This document shows, piece by piece, positions 52,273 through 61,423 of a stretch of DNA of 64,000 bases (positions are counted from its first letter, which is position 1; each line of letters starts with the position of its first letter). The translations under genes were made by a program, and so were the position numbers. Under the pieces are notes generated by a model. It did not search any database. It had not been told where the DNA came from and saw only the letters and a list, made by a program, of their open reading frames with translations. This DNA is from Marinoscillum sp965229915 (GTDB taxonomy: Bacteria > Bacteroidota > Bacteroidia > Cytophagales > Cyclobacteriaceae): contig NZ_CBDDJZ010000001.1 in NCBI RefSeq assembly GCF_965229915.1, positions 2,232,001 through 2,296,000 of the forward strand, written 5' to 3'.

Positions 52273-53217
52273 ATGAAAATGAGTTTTGACAAGTCTTCGA
52301 TTACCAAAGGTATTCTTTACCTAGTTTTTATTGCAATTATCCAAAAGGCAAATGCACAAAATGATGGAGTAGGAATCGGCACCACCACCATTGAACCTGA
52401 TGCAATCCTACAAGTGGAAGCCGAAGACAAAGGAATGCTTATTCCGAGAGTAACTACAACGGCAAGAACTTCACTTATTAACCCTTCTTCCCCAGGACTA
52501 ATAGTTTATGATTCTGATATTAGGGCTTTTTATTATTACGACGGAAACAGCTGGATTAGACTGATTGCCTCTCCTTCAAAACTTGATCTGGACCTTAACT
52601 CTCAAAAGATTGTCAACTTAGCTAGTGGCACGAGCTCTTCGGATGCTGTCAATAAAGGACAGCTTGACACAAAACTCAATTTATCCGGTGGCACCATGAC
52701 GGGCGATATTAATATGAACGGAAATTCCATCCTGAATAGCCCAGCAAGTGGTTCTCTAACTGGATCATTTCCAAGTCCGACCATTGCAGCAAATAGCATT
52801 GGTGCAAATCAATTGGTATCAGGATCAGTGGGGACCTCAGAACTTCAAACCGATGCAGTGACTACTGCAAAGGTTGCTGATCTAGCAATAACCAGTGCTA
52901 AAATCGCCAACGGAAGCATAGATGCAACTAAGGTATCAAAAGAGAGGAATGGAGGTGTTTTGACTACTGATTACGTCGTTGTATCAGGGTTAACAAATGG
53001 CTGGAACAATACCTCTATTTTTCAGGAACCCGGATTGATGGGAGTCTTTCAGACCAATACCACTCCAAATCGACCCCCTGGAACAGATTCCAACAGTAAT
53101 ATGCTCTCAATAGTTTATCAGGTAACTTCTTCAATTAGATATCAAGTGGTATTCGTTCTGGATAATGGAAATTTATATACTAGAGTGTATAACGGAAGCT
53201 GGGGTGGATGGCAGTAA
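52273..53217 (+). CDS. Secreted tail-fibre-like protein with shared DGVGIGT module
   Basis: 314 residues with a signal peptide (cleavage near KANAQ). DGVGIGTTTIEPDAILQVE, KGMLIPRVTTTAR and FYYYDGNSW repeat the N-terminal module of the two proteins near 7 kb. A tail-fibre repeat (LSGGTMTGDINMNGNS) follows, then helical repeats AITSAKIANGSI and a C-terminal knob with NGWNNTSIFQEP, ending WGGWQ. Probably a trimeric fibre or adhesin secreted to the cell surface. A ligand cannot be inferred. Confidence 0.8.
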   Translation: MKMSFDKSSITKGILYLVFIAIIQKANAQNDGVGIGTTTIEPDAILQVEAEDKGMLIPRVTTTARTSLINPSSPGLIVYDSDIRAFYYYDGNSWIRLIASPSKLDLDLNSQKIVNLASGTSSSDAVNKGQLDTKLNLSGGTMTGDINMNGNSILNSPASGSLTGSFPSPTIAANSIGANQLVSGSVGTSELQTDAVTTAKVADLAITSAKIANGSIDATKVSKERNGGVLTTDYVVVSGLTNGWNNTSIFQEPGLMGVFQTNTTPNRPPGTDSNSNMLSIVYQVTSSIRYQVVFVLDNGNLYTRVYNGSWGGWQ

Positions 53218-53229
53218 CAATTCAATAAA

Positions 53230-53262
53230 AAATCCCACCCAAATCGAGTTTGGGTGGGGTTT
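53230..53262. terminator. Bidirectional terminator
   Basis: Fourteen-base arms (AAATCCCACCCAAA / TTTGGGTGGGGTTT, one G-T mismatch) with a 5-base loop, between convergent gene ends. A few bases A/T-rich on both sides. Confidence 0.88.
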
Positions 53263-53284
53263 CAAATTTTCTTGTGAGAATATT

Positions 53285-54256
53285 TTACTCTTGAATTTTA
53301 ACAAGGATAGTGATCGTTCTGTCAGCACCAGCAGTTCCGCCAGTAGATACCACTTTCACAAGTCCTTTCTTAGAGCTTCTTCCTTCTGCTAGTTCGAAAG
53401 CAAATACAGCATCCGTTGCTAGCTGATTCACTTTAGTCGATGAAGCGGAAACGTCTCCATAAGCATCTAATAAAGCGGACTCATTGCTGATCGCATCAAA
53501 TTCTTCAGGACTCAACGCTGTAGTGACAAATCTAGTTTCGTTTCTTGTTTCAATGATACTTGCACCAAGTGCGTCATCAGTTCCATCAATAGCAGATGAG
53601 AAAGCTGTGTTAGCATCAGCATCATCAACTGCTGAAATTGTGTATCCATTCGTATTTCCATAGAAGAAAAGGAAATCCGTACTTGCAGAGTTCTCATCTC
53701 TGAAGCTAGCATAACCGTAAGTCATATTGTCGACTGCATTATAGAAACTTTCCTCATCTGGATTCAATTGACCTCCAAGTAAAGTTTGCTCGTGTGTTAC
53801 AATAGGGTTATAAGTAACTTCGAAAGTCCATGAGGCTGTGCCTAACTGATCCTGTTTATCAACTACTTCAAAATCAATTGTTACAGTCTTGCCTCCTAGT
53901 TCTTCAGAAAGAGCAGAAGAAAAAATGAAGTTGAAACCACCACTAACATCGGTATCAGTGTAACCTATGTCTGTAGGACCTTGGAATACTTTTGTTTGCA
54001 CTGACTCATCGGCAGAATCTTTGTTAACTGTTACTTGGTAATTGAATCCACTTAACTCACCAGGAGTTGCGAAAGTAACAGCCACTGCTACTGAATCACC
54101 AACTTCAAAGGAAGTTTGAGATGATAATTCGCCAGAAAGAGTAAGTGAAGGCAAATCCGGTAGTGGTTCTTCTGTGTCATCATCACCACAGCTGGCTAGA
54201 AATGTCATTGACGCTACGGCCAATAAGATAAATGAGCTTTTAAGTAAATTTTTCAT
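53285..54256 (-). CDS. Lipoprotein, paralogue of the one at 51228
   Basis: Start taken at the ATG of MKNLLKSSFI. A longer frame begins 69 bases upstream but lacks a signal. 323 residues with a lipobox (TFLASCGDD). An acidic Pro-rich spacer and Ig-like domain lead to GGKTVTIDFEV and the end RTITILVKIQE, parallel to the sister lipoprotein. Very acidic and Ser/Thr-rich. Surface anchored. Function unknown. Confidence 0.75.
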   Translation of the reverse strand: MKNLLKSSFILLAVASMTFLASCGDDDTEEPLPDLPSLTLSGELSSQTSFEVGDSVAVAVTFATPGELSGFNYQVTVNKDSADESVQTKVFQGPTDIGYTDTDVSGGFNFIFSSALSEELGGKTVTIDFEVVDKQDQLGTASWTFEVTYNPIVTHEQTLLGGQLNPDEESFYNAVDNMTYGYASFRDENSASTDFLFFYGNTNGYTISAVDDADANTAFSSAIDGTDDALGASIIETRNETRFVTTALSPEEFDAISNESALLDAYGDVSASSTKVNQLATDAVFAFELAEGRSSKKGLVKVVSTGGTAGADRTITILVKIQE

Positions 54257-54629
54257 TTGTTTCGATTTTTGATTGATTATTAGTTTTAGACGATTTCGTA
54301 TGTATTCAGCGCAAAATAAACACACCTTTCATTAAATTCTTCTAAAAAAATCTTAGAAAAACTAAATTTGATAAGAATAACGTTTTGTCAACAACGCAGG
54401 GTGCAAATAGTTTGATACACCTGCTTGACACCTTTTTTTTAAAAAGGGTTGGAATCACGTGGATTATTGATAAATTGATCTCTTAATTGCCAGAAAGTAT
54501 TAATTTTCATATTTTAATGGTTGTTTTCGACTCAGTACGGTCTCTTGAAAAAGAGATATTGTATTTTCGTAGAATTATATCATTTTTGTAAACGGAGTAT
54601 AACCGCTTAATCTAACAGAAAAAACTGCT
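54257..54629. other. Gene-free intergenic region
   Basis: 373 bases between divergent genes. A/T-rich, no open frame of interest. TATTTTCG at about 54560 resembles a -7 element for the plus-strand membrane protein gene, but no clear partner lies at the right distance. An inverted repeat CTTTTT/AAAAAG lies near 54433-54450. Otherwise I see nothing. Confidence 0.5.
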
Positions 54630-55364
54630 ATGACCGATCCAATTTCACCTAGTTTGCTCGAAGCCTGGAATACTTATGGGCAATACTTAGCTTATGCAAT
54701 CGCCGGTGTTGGGGTGCTGATCTTAATAGGTCATTACCTAAAACTCCTGACAACCTCAGACTACAAATCACGATACGATTATATCAACATGCATGAAATC
54801 AACCTGCTGTGGTACGGTTTTGTGTTGATCATGATTGGTGCAGCTCTGTATGTCAATACATTCCACGACAAAACAACCTGGCTGTGGTTCTTTGTATGGG
54901 TGTTCGTGAGCATCATGGTGGCAATGATTGTGGGCGTAATTGTTCAAAACGTTCTCAAATTCTACTACCCATTCTTCATCGAAAAAAGATTGAAGAAACT
55001 AAGATATACACCACGTGTATCTCCTGAAGGTCGCAAAATGAAGCTTCTCAGTGAAGAAGAAGAAGATGTGTACCTCGATGAAGGGATGCAGGCAGAGGAA
55101 GATGCCTTCTCAGTGGATTACGATGTGTGGATCGACGAAGTGTCAGGTTACACCAAAATCGAGAAGTACAATGGTCGTCTTCACGCACTTCAGTGCCCTG
55201 AGTGTAACTACCAGACATTGAAAGTGGATAAGGAAGAAGTGGTTCAGGAAGCTACTGAAACCGAAGAAGGCGAATTGATGAAGTACTTCACTTGCGGGTA
55301 TTGTGGACATAAGGAAAGAAAGTCCTTCAACATCGCTCGACTTAGAAGTCAAGAACCAGTCTGA
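54630..55364 (+). CDS. Membrane protein with C-terminal zinc ribbon
   Basis: 244 residues. Three hydrophobic helices (about 17-38, 58-76, 85-108). A cytoplasmic tail with a run of acidic residues (SEEEEDVY, EGMQAEEDAF) follows, then a zinc-ribbon-like pair LQCPECNYQ (about 188-196) and FTCGYCGHKER (about 222-232), four Cys in two CxxC knuckles. Possibly a membrane-bound protein or RNA contact module. Family not recognised. It has its own leader and terminator. Confidence 0.75.
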   Translation: MTDPISPSLLEAWNTYGQYLAYAIAGVGVLILIGHYLKLLTTSDYKSRYDYINMHEINLLWYGFVLIMIGAALYVNTFHDKTTWLWFFVWVFVSIMVAMIVGVIVQNVLKFYYPFFIEKRLKKLRYTPRVSPEGRKMKLLSEEEEDVYLDEGMQAEEDAFSVDYDVWIDEVSGYTKIEKYNGRLHALQCPECNYQTLKVDKEEVVQEATETEEGELMKYFTCGYCGHKERKSFNIARLRSQEPV

Positions 55365-55383
55365 GGAAGCAAAAAAGATATTT

Positions 55384-55413
55384 AAAAGCCTCTCCCTCTG
55401 AGAGGCTTTTTTT
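55384..55413. terminator. Rho-independent terminator
   Basis: Eleven-base arms AAAAGCCTCTC / GAGAGGCTTTT with a 5-base loop and T run on the plus strand. Bidirectional between the zinc-ribbon gene and the aldehyde dehydrogenase gene. Confidence 0.9.
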
Positions 55414-55417
55414 ATGC

Positions 55418-56842
55418 CTAGAGTTTGATACAGATGTTTTGAGGCTCAGTAAAGAAGCGCAAAGCCTCCTCTCCACCTTCCCTTCCTACACCTGATGCTT
55501 TCATCCCACCAAATGGTGTTCGTAAGTCACGGAGCATCCAGCAATTGACCCAAATAATCCCGCTTTGGATCTGATGAGCTACCCGATGCGCACACTTGAG
55601 ATCATTGGTCCAGATAACAGCGGCCAAACCATACACTGTAGAGTTGGCCTTGGCAATGGCATCTGCTTCATCTCGAAATGGAACCAATGTCACTACAGGA
55701 CCGAAAACCTCTTCCTGGTTGATGGCGCAATATTCGTCCATTCCTTCAATGACCGTCGGTTCAAAATAATAACCCTTACGCTCAATTTTCTCACCTCCTG
55801 TTAAAATAGTAGCACCTTGCTTTTTGGCTTGATCTACATGATTTTTTACTTTTTGCAAGTGCTCGCGTGAAACCAAAGGACCCATATCTACAGTGGTGTT
55901 GGGGTCACCTACTTTGAGCTTTTGCACCTTGCTGACAAAGGCTTCCTTAAACTCATTATAGATGGATTCTTGCACAAAAATACGAGAGCCACAGAGGCAA
56001 ATCTCCCCCTGATTGGTGAACGCACTCCGCACGCTCGTAGCCACCGCCTCTTCAAATTCACAATCATCGAAAACGAGCACCGGGTTTTTTCCTCCAAGCT
56101 CTAACGAGACCTTTTTGAACTGCTCTGCAGCAGATCTGGCGATGACCTTTCCGGTGGATGTACCTCCAGTGAAGGAGATTGCTTTGATGTCTGCATGGTC
56201 AACGAGCATCTGGCCAATACCAGCTCCACGTCCATGAAGTATATTCAGCACACCGGCGGGAATACCTGCCTCTTGTACCAGCTCACCAAGTAAATGAGCT
56301 GTATATGGAGTCACCTCTGATGGTTTAGCAATAACACAATTGCCAGTTGCCAACGCAGGAGCAATCTTCCAGGTGAGCAAGTACAGTGGCAGGTTCCATG
56401 GAGAGATACACCCCACCACACCCAGTGGAGCTCTGCGGGTGTAATTGACCGCCTGACCTTCCATGATGTGCGCACTGGTGCCATCATTTACTATAGCTGC
56501 GGCAAAAAACCGAAAATTAGCAGCTGCACGAGGGATATCCACCTTTCTGGCCAGACTAACCGGTTTGCCATTGTCCTGACTCTCAGCAGCAGCCAGCTGA
56601 TCCAGATTGGCTTCTATCAAATCTGCAAGCTTCATCAGGTGTTTCGAACGTTCTCCAATAGGCAATTGACTCCACATTGGAAACGCTGCATTCGCAGCAT
56701 TGACGGCAGCATGCAAGTCCTCTTGAGAAGAATCTGGAATCTGTGCGTAGACTTCACCTATGCTAGGGTTGTAATTGTCCAGATAGTTGCCATGTGCAGG
56801 ATCGCACAATTCACCTCCAATGAAATTTTTAAGCGTGATCAT
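55418..56842 (-). CDS. Aldehyde dehydrogenase, probably 2-aminomuconic semialdehyde type
   Basis: 474 residues, aldehyde dehydrogenase superfamily. Catalytic Glu in LELGGKNPV and Cys in NQGEICLCGSR. GCISPWNLPLYLLTWKIAPALATGNCVIAKPSE and the ending GGMKASGVGREGG fit the hydroxymuconic/aminomuconic semialdehyde dehydrogenase group. Context with HAAO, KynU and KMO suggests the oxidation of 2-aminomuconate semialdehyde to 2-aminomuconate in kynurenine breakdown. Start overlaps the stop of the SDR gene by 4 bases. Confidence 0.88.
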   Translation of the reverse strand: MITLKNFIGGELCDPAHGNYLDNYNPSIGEVYAQIPDSSQEDLHAAVNAANAAFPMWSQLPIGERSKHLMKLADLIEANLDQLAAAESQDNGKPVSLARKVDIPRAAANFRFFAAAIVNDGTSAHIMEGQAVNYTRRAPLGVVGCISPWNLPLYLLTWKIAPALATGNCVIAKPSEVTPYTAHLLGELVQEAGIPAGVLNILHGRGAGIGQMLVDHADIKAISFTGGTSTGKVIARSAAEQFKKVSLELGGKNPVLVFDDCEFEEAVATSVRSAFTNQGEICLCGSRIFVQESIYNEFKEAFVSKVQKLKVGDPNTTVDMGPLVSREHLQKVKNHVDQAKKQGATILTGGEKIERKGYYFEPTVIEGMDEYCAINQEEVFGPVVTLVPFRDEADAIAKANSTVYGLAAVIWTNDLKCAHRVAHQIQSGIIWVNCWMLRDLRTPFGGMKASGVGREGGEEALRFFTEPQNICIKL

Positions 56843-57612
56843 AATGAACCTGTTCTTCCTCCATCCACTGGGATACTTACCCCGGTGATATAAGCAGCTC
56901 GGCTAGAGGCCAAAAAAGCAGCCAGATCTCCCAACTCCTCAGGACGACCAAACCTTCCGGCAGGTATGGTATTCATCATACTTTGCGCTGATTCCTCTTT
57001 GGTGACTCCCTTTTTCTTGGCCCCATTTTCAATGATGGCATCCAGGCGAGTGGTACTCACTGCACCAGGCAATATATTATTAACGGTGATGCCATAGGCT
57101 GCCACTTCATTGGATAATGTTTTAGCCCAGGAAGCCATCGCTCCTCGCGTGGTATTGCTTACTCCCAAACCATGAATAGGAATTTTTACACTGGTAGAAA
57201 TAACGTTGATAAATCTCCCATAATTCTGCTGCTTCATATGGGGAAGAACCGTTTGCATGATCTGGTGACTCACAAAAAGGTGCATTTCCAAAGCCTTCTG
57301 AAATTCTTCTAAACCAGCTTCCACAATTGGTCCTGGAGGTGGCCCACCGGTATTGTTGACCACTATCTCCATTGGATCTTTTTTTAGGTAGCCCAAGAGT
57401 CTCTGGATATCCTCTGGTTGGCTCATATCCACAGCCAGATATTGATGACCTTGCCCGGATAGTTCTCCCAGATGATTGGCAAGTTCCTCTGCATTTCGTG
57501 CCACGATGGTCAAACGTGCTCCTTCATTTGACAAACTTTTGGCTATGGCACCTCCAATACCTTTGGAACCACCGCAAACCAATGCATGCCTACCTTCTAA
57601 TTGTAAATCCAT
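56839..57612 (-). CDS. SDR-family protein lacking the catalytic Tyr-x3-Lys
   Basis: Start taken at the ATG of MDLQLEGRHAL. A GTG 42 bases upstream is possible. 257 residues with a Rossmann start GGSKGIGGAI (14-23) and NNTGG. The catalytic Ser is present (ISTS, about 139), but the Tyr and Lys positions read Ser152 and Arg156 (GVSNTTRGAM). The C-terminal GRPEELGDLAAFLASSRAAYITG is as in BKR-like SDRs. Coupled to the aldehyde dehydrogenase gene and divergent from HAAO. Its reaction in kynurenine breakdown is unknown. Confidence 0.85.
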   Translation of the reverse strand: MDLQLEGRHALVCGGSKGIGGAIAKSLSNEGARLTIVARNAEELANHLGELSGQGHQYLAVDMSQPEDIQRLLGYLKKDPMEIVVNNTGGPPPGPIVEAGLEEFQKALEMHLFVSHQIMQTVLPHMKQQNYGRFINVISTSVKIPIHGLGVSNTTRGAMASWAKTLSNEVAAYGITVNNILPGAVSTTRLDAIIENGAKKKGVTKEESAQSMMNTIPAGRFGRPEELGDLAAFLASSRAAYITGVSIPVDGGRTGSL

Positions 57613-57710
57613 ATCCTTAAGGTCAATTCGTTCTGGCGCCTGCCTTTGCAACACGCTCTTCGTTGTTTATTTTACATCACTAAAGTAATTCATTTAAAAA
57701 ACAACATAAC

Positions 57711-58238
57711 ATGAGTATCAGCAGACCTTTCAATCTTCAGGAATGGATTGAGAACAACCGGGATTTACTAAAGCCACCAGTGGGAAATAAGAATTTATAC
57801 GCAGATGCTGGTGATTACATTGTGATGATTGTAGGTGGTCCTAACGCAAGAAAAGATTACCACTACAATGAAACCGAAGAACTTTTCTATCAACTGGAAG
57901 GAGATATCAATGTGCGAATCCAGGAAGATGGTGAGGCTGTGGATATTCCCATACGAGCCGGGGAGATGTTTTTACTGCCAGCCAAAGTGCCTCACTCTCC
58001 AATGCGCTCCGCTGGTTCCGTCGGGTTAGTGGTGGAAAGAAAAAGACCAAATATGCAAGACGGCCTGCTATGGTTTTGCGATAATTGCAACCATAAATTA
58101 CACGAAACCTATTTCCAGCTTTCCAATATTGAAAAGGACTTCTTACCCCGATTCAAAGAGTTTTACAATTCAGAGGAATTGAGAACCTGCGACAACTGTG
58201 GGCAAGTGATGGAAACAGACTCAAGATTTACCGATTAA
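57711..58238 (+). CDS. haao: 3-Hydroxyanthranilate 3,4-dioxygenase
   Basis: 175 residues. Cupin with iron ligands in the KDYHYNETEELFYQLEGD block (about 46-63) and the HSP region near 97. The C-terminal second iron site, two CxxC knuckles (CDNCNHK near 122 and CDNCGQVM near 163), is typical of bacterial HAAO. Opens 3-hydroxyanthranilate to 2-amino-3-carboxymuconate semialdehyde. First gene of a run with kynU and kmo with no gap. Confidence 0.93.
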   Translation: MSISRPFNLQEWIENNRDLLKPPVGNKNLYADAGDYIVMIVGGPNARKDYHYNETEELFYQLEGDINVRIQEDGEAVDIPIRAGEMFLLPAKVPHSPMRSAGSVGLVVERKRPNMQDGLLWFCDNCNHKLHETYFQLSNIEKDFLPRFKEFYNSEELRTCDNCGQVMETDSRFTD

Positions 58239-59519
58239 ATGAACTACGAAAACACCCCAACTTTTGCTGCAGCACAAGATCAAATAGACCCATTAAATAC
58301 GTTTAGATCACAGTTTCACATTCCAAAGCGCAATGGTGAAGACTGCATTTATTTCTGCGGCAACTCACTTGGCTTACAGCCCAAACTAACCGAGCAGTAC
58401 ATACAGCAGGAACTAGACAACTGGAAAGCGAATGGTGTAGAAGGTCATTTTAGTGAGGATCGTCCGTGGGTCAACTATCACGATCTATCCAAAGCTTCAC
58501 TCAGCAGACTGACTGGTGGCAAAGAGCACGAGGTGGTGTGCATGAACAACCTGACCACCAATTTGCACCTGTTGCTTGCCTCGTTCTACCAACCAAAAGG
58601 CAAACGGGTAAAGCTCATGATAGAAGGTGGTGCTTTCCCATCTGATCACTATGCTGCAGAGAGTCATATGAAGCGCATGGGTGTAGATCCCAAAGAGCAC
58701 CTGATTACGCTCAAACCAGCCAAAGGAGCGATTTTTAGCACCCAAGAAATCGAGGATGCTGTCAGACAATATGGTGAGGAGCTAGCACTCGTCTTGTTTC
58801 CTGGGGTGCAGTATTATACTGGCCAGTTTTTTGACATGAAGGCCATTGCTAAAGCTGCACATGAGGTAGGCGCCTATGCGGGTTTTGATCTGGCACATGC
58901 TGTGGGAAATTTACCGCTTACCTTGCATGATGATGACGTAGATTTTGCGACGTGGTGTAGTTACAAGTATGTAAACTCAGGACCTGGTGGAATGTCTGGT
59001 ATTTTTGTGCATGAGCGACACAGCAATGACCCTGACTTCCCCAAGCTCACAGGTTGGTGGGGCCATGATCGCAAAACCCGGTTTAAAATGGACAACCATT
59101 TTGTGCCAAACCAAGGAGTAGACGCATGGATGCTCAGCAATCAAAACATTATTTCCTCAGCTGCCCATCTAGCGTCATTGGCTGTATTTGATCAAACATC
59201 CATGCAGGAATTAAGGGCGAAGAGCATCAATTTGACAGGCTATTTGGAGCATCTCCTACTCACAGACCCCATCATAGCAGAGCACATAGATATTCTCACC
59301 CCATCGAACCCAGCAGAACGTGGCTGTCAGTTATCCGTTTTTATTGATCAAAATGGAAAAGCGATATTCGATGGGCTGATAGAAGCCGGAGTGATCCTGG
59401 ACTGGCGCGAGCCAAATGTAATTCGGGTAGCTCCAACACCACTATACAATTCTTTCACAGATGTTTGGAACTTCTGTGACATTTTTAAGAAACTCATCCA
59501 ACAACATGCCTCAAAATGA
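58239..59519 (+). CDS. kynU: Kynureninase
   Basis: 426 residues, PLP-dependent. Visible are YFCGNSLGLQPK (about 33-45), the substrate loop EGGAFPSDHYAAESH and the Schiff-base Lys in WCSYKYVNSGPGG (about 230-242). Converts kynurenine or 3-hydroxykynurenine to anthranilate or 3-hydroxyanthranilate plus alanine. Its start directly follows the HAAO stop, and its end overlaps the start of kmo by 14 bases. Confidence 0.95.
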   Translation: MNYENTPTFAAAQDQIDPLNTFRSQFHIPKRNGEDCIYFCGNSLGLQPKLTEQYIQQELDNWKANGVEGHFSEDRPWVNYHDLSKASLSRLTGGKEHEVVCMNNLTTNLHLLLASFYQPKGKRVKLMIEGGAFPSDHYAAESHMKRMGVDPKEHLITLKPAKGAIFSTQEIEDAVRQYGEELALVLFPGVQYYTGQFFDMKAIAKAAHEVGAYAGFDLAHAVGNLPLTLHDDDVDFATWCSYKYVNSGPGGMSGIFVHERHSNDPDFPKLTGWWGHDRKTRFKMDNHFVPNQGVDAWMLSNQNIISSAAHLASLAVFDQTSMQELRAKSINLTGYLEHLLLTDPIIAEHIDILTPSNPAERGCQLSVFIDQNGKAIFDGLIEAGVILDWREPNVIRVAPTPLYNSFTDVWNFCDIFKKLIQQHASK

Positions 59520-60831
59520 GATCTCCGTACTTGGTGCCGGCCTGGTCGGCTCCTTACTTGGTTCACTTATCAAAGAAAAAGGGTTTTCTGTTGATGTATA
59601 CGAGATGCGCACAGACCCAAGATCCAGCGAGGTAAAGGGTGGGAGATCTATCAACCTGGCGCTCAGTCATAGAGGAATACGCGCACTGCAACTTGCCGGA
59701 GTATATGATCAAATAAAGAATGAACTGATCCCTATGAAGGGCCGCCGCATGCATGACCTGAATGGGGAACTCTACACTCAGCCATATGGCAAAGAGCATG
59801 AGTTTATCAATTCTGTTTCCAGAAATGGCCTCAATCAGCTGCTCATTAGTCATGCGGAAAATCGTGGTGTAAATTTTCATTTTGATCACAAGTGTACCGA
59901 CATCAATCTGGATGAAACTATTATCTCATTTACCAACGGCAAATCGGTCCATTCTAAAGTACTCTTAGGGTCGGATGGTGCTTATTCCATGCTCAGGCAA
60001 AAAATGGAGCACAAGGATCGGTTTAACTTCCAACAGCACTACATAGAGCATGGGTACAAAGAGCTCCGAATGGAGCCCAGGAACGGAACTTTTGCCATGG
60101 AGCCTAACTTCCTGCATATCTGGCCAAGAGGTAATTTCATGCTGATCGCTTTGCCCAATCCAGACTGTAGCTTCACCTGCACATTGTTTTTCCCATTTGA
60201 AGGCCATCTTTCTTTTGAATCACTACGGGAACCAAATAAAGTTGAAGGTTTCTTCAAGCATTACTTTCCAGATGTCATCGACTTAATACCTGATTACCTG
60301 GAGCAATTCCAACAAAACGCTACCTCTTCATTGGTCACGATCAGGACCAGCCCCTGGTGCTACAACAATTCAATGTTAATAGGTGACGCAGGACATGCCA
60401 TCGTACCATTTTATGGACAGGGAATGAATGCAGGTTTTGAAGATTGCAGACTGTTTATGGAATGGGGCGAAAAACTTGGTTTTGATTGGGACAAGTTACT
60501 GGTGTTTTTTTCACAGCACCGAAAAGCAGATGCAGACGCTATAGCAGATCTGGCACTCAATAACTTTATAGAAATGCGTGATCATGTGGCAGACGAGCGA
60601 TTCTTGAATATCAAAAAGGTAGAAGCTCGCCTACAAAAGGCATATCCAGATATTTGGCTACCACTTTATAGTATGGTCACATTCAGTGATATGCCGTACA
60701 GTCAGGCTTATAAAATTGGAAAACTCCAAAAAGAGGTCATGAATACATTGGAAGAGGGATTTGATCCCGATCGAGTGGAACTTCAGCCCTTGATTGACCG
60801 ATTCAATAATCTAATGCAAGACGCTCACTAA
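59506..60831 (+). CDS. kmo: Kynurenine 3-monooxygenase
   Basis: About 441 residues from the ATG of MPQNEISVLG. A longer in-frame start inside kynU is unlikely. FAD monooxygenase: ISVLGAGLVGSLLGSLIKEKG (dinucleotide fold), SINLALSHRGIRAL, MEPNFLHIWPRG, and LIGDAGHAIVPFYGQGMNAGFEDC (second FAD motif). Hydroxylates kynurenine with NADPH and oxygen. Its 3' end overlaps the convergent TerB-like gene by 29 bases. The early (TDO, formamidase) and late (ACMS decarboxylase) genes of the route are not in this window. Confidence 0.94.
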   Translation: MPQNEISVLGAGLVGSLLGSLIKEKGFSVDVYEMRTDPRSSEVKGGRSINLALSHRGIRALQLAGVYDQIKNELIPMKGRRMHDLNGELYTQPYGKEHEFINSVSRNGLNQLLISHAENRGVNFHFDHKCTDINLDETIISFTNGKSVHSKVLLGSDGAYSMLRQKMEHKDRFNFQQHYIEHGYKELRMEPRNGTFAMEPNFLHIWPRGNFMLIALPNPDCSFTCTLFFPFEGHLSFESLREPNKVEGFFKHYFPDVIDLIPDYLEQFQQNATSSLVTIRTSPWCYNNSMLIGDAGHAIVPFYGQGMNAGFEDCRLFMEWGEKLGFDWDKLLVFFSQHRKADADAIADLALNNFIEMRDHVADERFLNIKKVEARLQKAYPDIWLPLYSMVTFSDMPYSQAYKIGKLQKEVMNTLEEGFDPDRVELQPLIDRFNNLMQDAH

Positions 60832-61249
60832 GGACGTGAATGGTTTCCTGCTCTACTTCTGAAATCCCATCTGCCGCATTAGCAAAAAGATACATGGACT
60901 CCAATACGAATTCCTTATCAGCCTTATTATTGCCGATATGATTCTTCAAGGCATTTAAGAATTTCTTTTGCCACTTTTCAATGTTATCCAGCAAGTAGCG
61001 AAACTCAGTCCGAAAAGATTGCTCCAATTGCTCCATTTCCTGGTCGTTCATGCCATCGCCATACTCCAGGGCAAGTCCCTTGGCGAGACGCAGCACTCCG
61101 TCCCATTCTTCCTTATCCAGTACTCCATCACACATACACACGATTAACGAAGGATATAGATTGAGCATGTAGAGAAATTGATCCAATGTGATTTCCACAT
61201 TGCGCGTCTTTTTGTATTCCTCTAAAAGTTGTTCGGCTTGTGATTTCAT
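60803..61249 (-). CDS. TerB-like helical protein of unknown function
   Basis: Start taken at the ATG of MKSQAEQLLEE. Longer starts upstream add a Cys-rich segment with no clear reading. 148 residues, all helical. Two copies of a TerB-like pattern are seen: CDGVLDKEEWDGVLRLAKGL and ADGISEVEQETIHVLSERLAL, each with an Asp-Gly and a following Glu. Related domains bind metal in tellurite-resistance systems, but this is not proof of that role here. Confidence 0.68.
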   Translation of the reverse strand: MKSQAEQLLEEYKKTRNVEITLDQFLYMLNLYPSLIVCMCDGVLDKEEWDGVLRLAKGLALEYGDGMNDQEMEQLEQSFRTEFRYLLDNIEKWQKKFLNALKNHIGNNKADKEFVLESMYLFANAADGISEVEQETIHVLSERLALDY

Positions 61250-61423
61250 TAACTTTTCGGCGTGTATCATGGGCGACTGATTAAATATACAAAAGCAATT
61301 ACTAATTGCAGCTATGGAGTTACCCTCAGGCACTATCAAATATAACTATTCTGTCAATAAATGTAACTAATCGTTGATTTTAAAAAATTTAAACAGTGTG
61401 ATGGCAAAAAAGTTTTTTATCCA

